Positions 20,017-20,092 of a stretch of DNA of 20,092 nucleotides are shown piece after piece. The stretch covers positions 1 to 20,092 of the forward strand of contig CAZATJ010000012.1 of assembly GCA_964488025.1 (NCBI GenBank), read 5' to 3'. The notes under the pieces were generated by a model, which made no database searches, was not told the origin of the DNA, and saw nothing but the letters and a program-made list of their open reading frames with translations. Source of the DNA: UBA1568 sp964488025 (GTDB lineage: Bacteria > Patescibacteriota > Minisyncoccia > Moranbacterales > UBA1568). The stretch's first letter is position 1; each line of letters opens with the position of its first letter. A program made the position numbers and the translations under genes.

Positions 20017-20092
20017 AGAGGTGGGTAACTCTGTATAACCCAAAAAAAATACTGTATAAATCCTGAATAATTAAAAAGAGATAGTGCACAAT
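20017..20092. other. AT-rich sequence after dnaA, start of the dnaA downstream gap
   Basis: The last 76 bases have no gene. They contain two copies of CTGTATAA (20031-20038 and 20052-20059), 21 bases apart, each resembling a -10 element. This may be a promoter region for the next gene (usually dnaN) or part of the origin; the window ends too soon to tell. Confidence 0.3.

Overview
The window reads as a chromosomal segment around the replication origin of a small-genome bacterium, most likely a member of the Candidate Phyla Radiation (Patescibacteria). This is an inference. It rests on the rpmH-rnpA-yidC-jag block divergent from dnaA, a short YidC without a large periplasmic domain, a KhpB/Jag protein without its usual N-terminal domain, a VirB2/TrbC-like two-helix secreted protein, a fermentative D-2-hydroxyacid dehydrogenase, and the near absence of Shine-Dalgarno sequences. 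TGA is used as an ordinary stop (for example at the ends of the M15 fusion gene and the second glycosyltransferase), so the UGA-glycine code of Gracilibacteria/SR1 does not apply. GC content looks moderate.

Layout. Positions 1-648 hold four tRNA genes on the minus strand: Met-CAU (cut by the window edge), Phe-GAA, Val-UAC and Leu-GAG. A 33-nt near-perfect copy of the tRNA-Leu 3' end lies 164 bp downstream of the gene and looks like a relic of site-specific integration. Next come rplS (L19) and an RluA-family pseudouridine synthase on the minus strand (718-2277). On the plus strand are a D-2-hydroxyacid dehydrogenase with its own terminator, then an apparent operon 3637-8601 of AhpC-type peroxiredoxin, Fe/Mn superoxide dismutase and class Ia ribonucleotide reductase nrdA-nrdB. 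A strong sigma-70 promoter precedes it. A second plus-strand pair (8699-10824) encodes a secreted VirB2-like protein fused to an M15-type peptidase domain and a membrane-anchored beta-propeller, and ends at a clear intrinsic terminator.

From 18351 back to 10870 all genes are on the minus strand and almost without gaps: rpmH, rnpA, yidC, jag, then a Wzx-type flippase, two GT-A glycosyltransferases and two O-antigen-polymerase/ligase-like membrane proteins. The machinery for tRNA maturation and membrane insertion therefore appears continuous with a surface-glycan cassette. dnaA (18607-20016) diverges from rpmH. Between them lie promoters for both directions and a cluster of DnaA boxes, a candidate oriC.

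Functionally the window combines translation and replication housekeeping, an oxygen-coping module (peroxide and superoxide removal beside the oxygen-dependent RNR), and a cell-surface module (glycan export and polymerisation, plus a candidate secreted peptidoglycan peptidase). The most unusual items are the VirB2-like/M15 fusion with its propeller partner, the housekeeping-to-glycan operon, the tandem polymerases and the tRNA-Leu att-like repeat.
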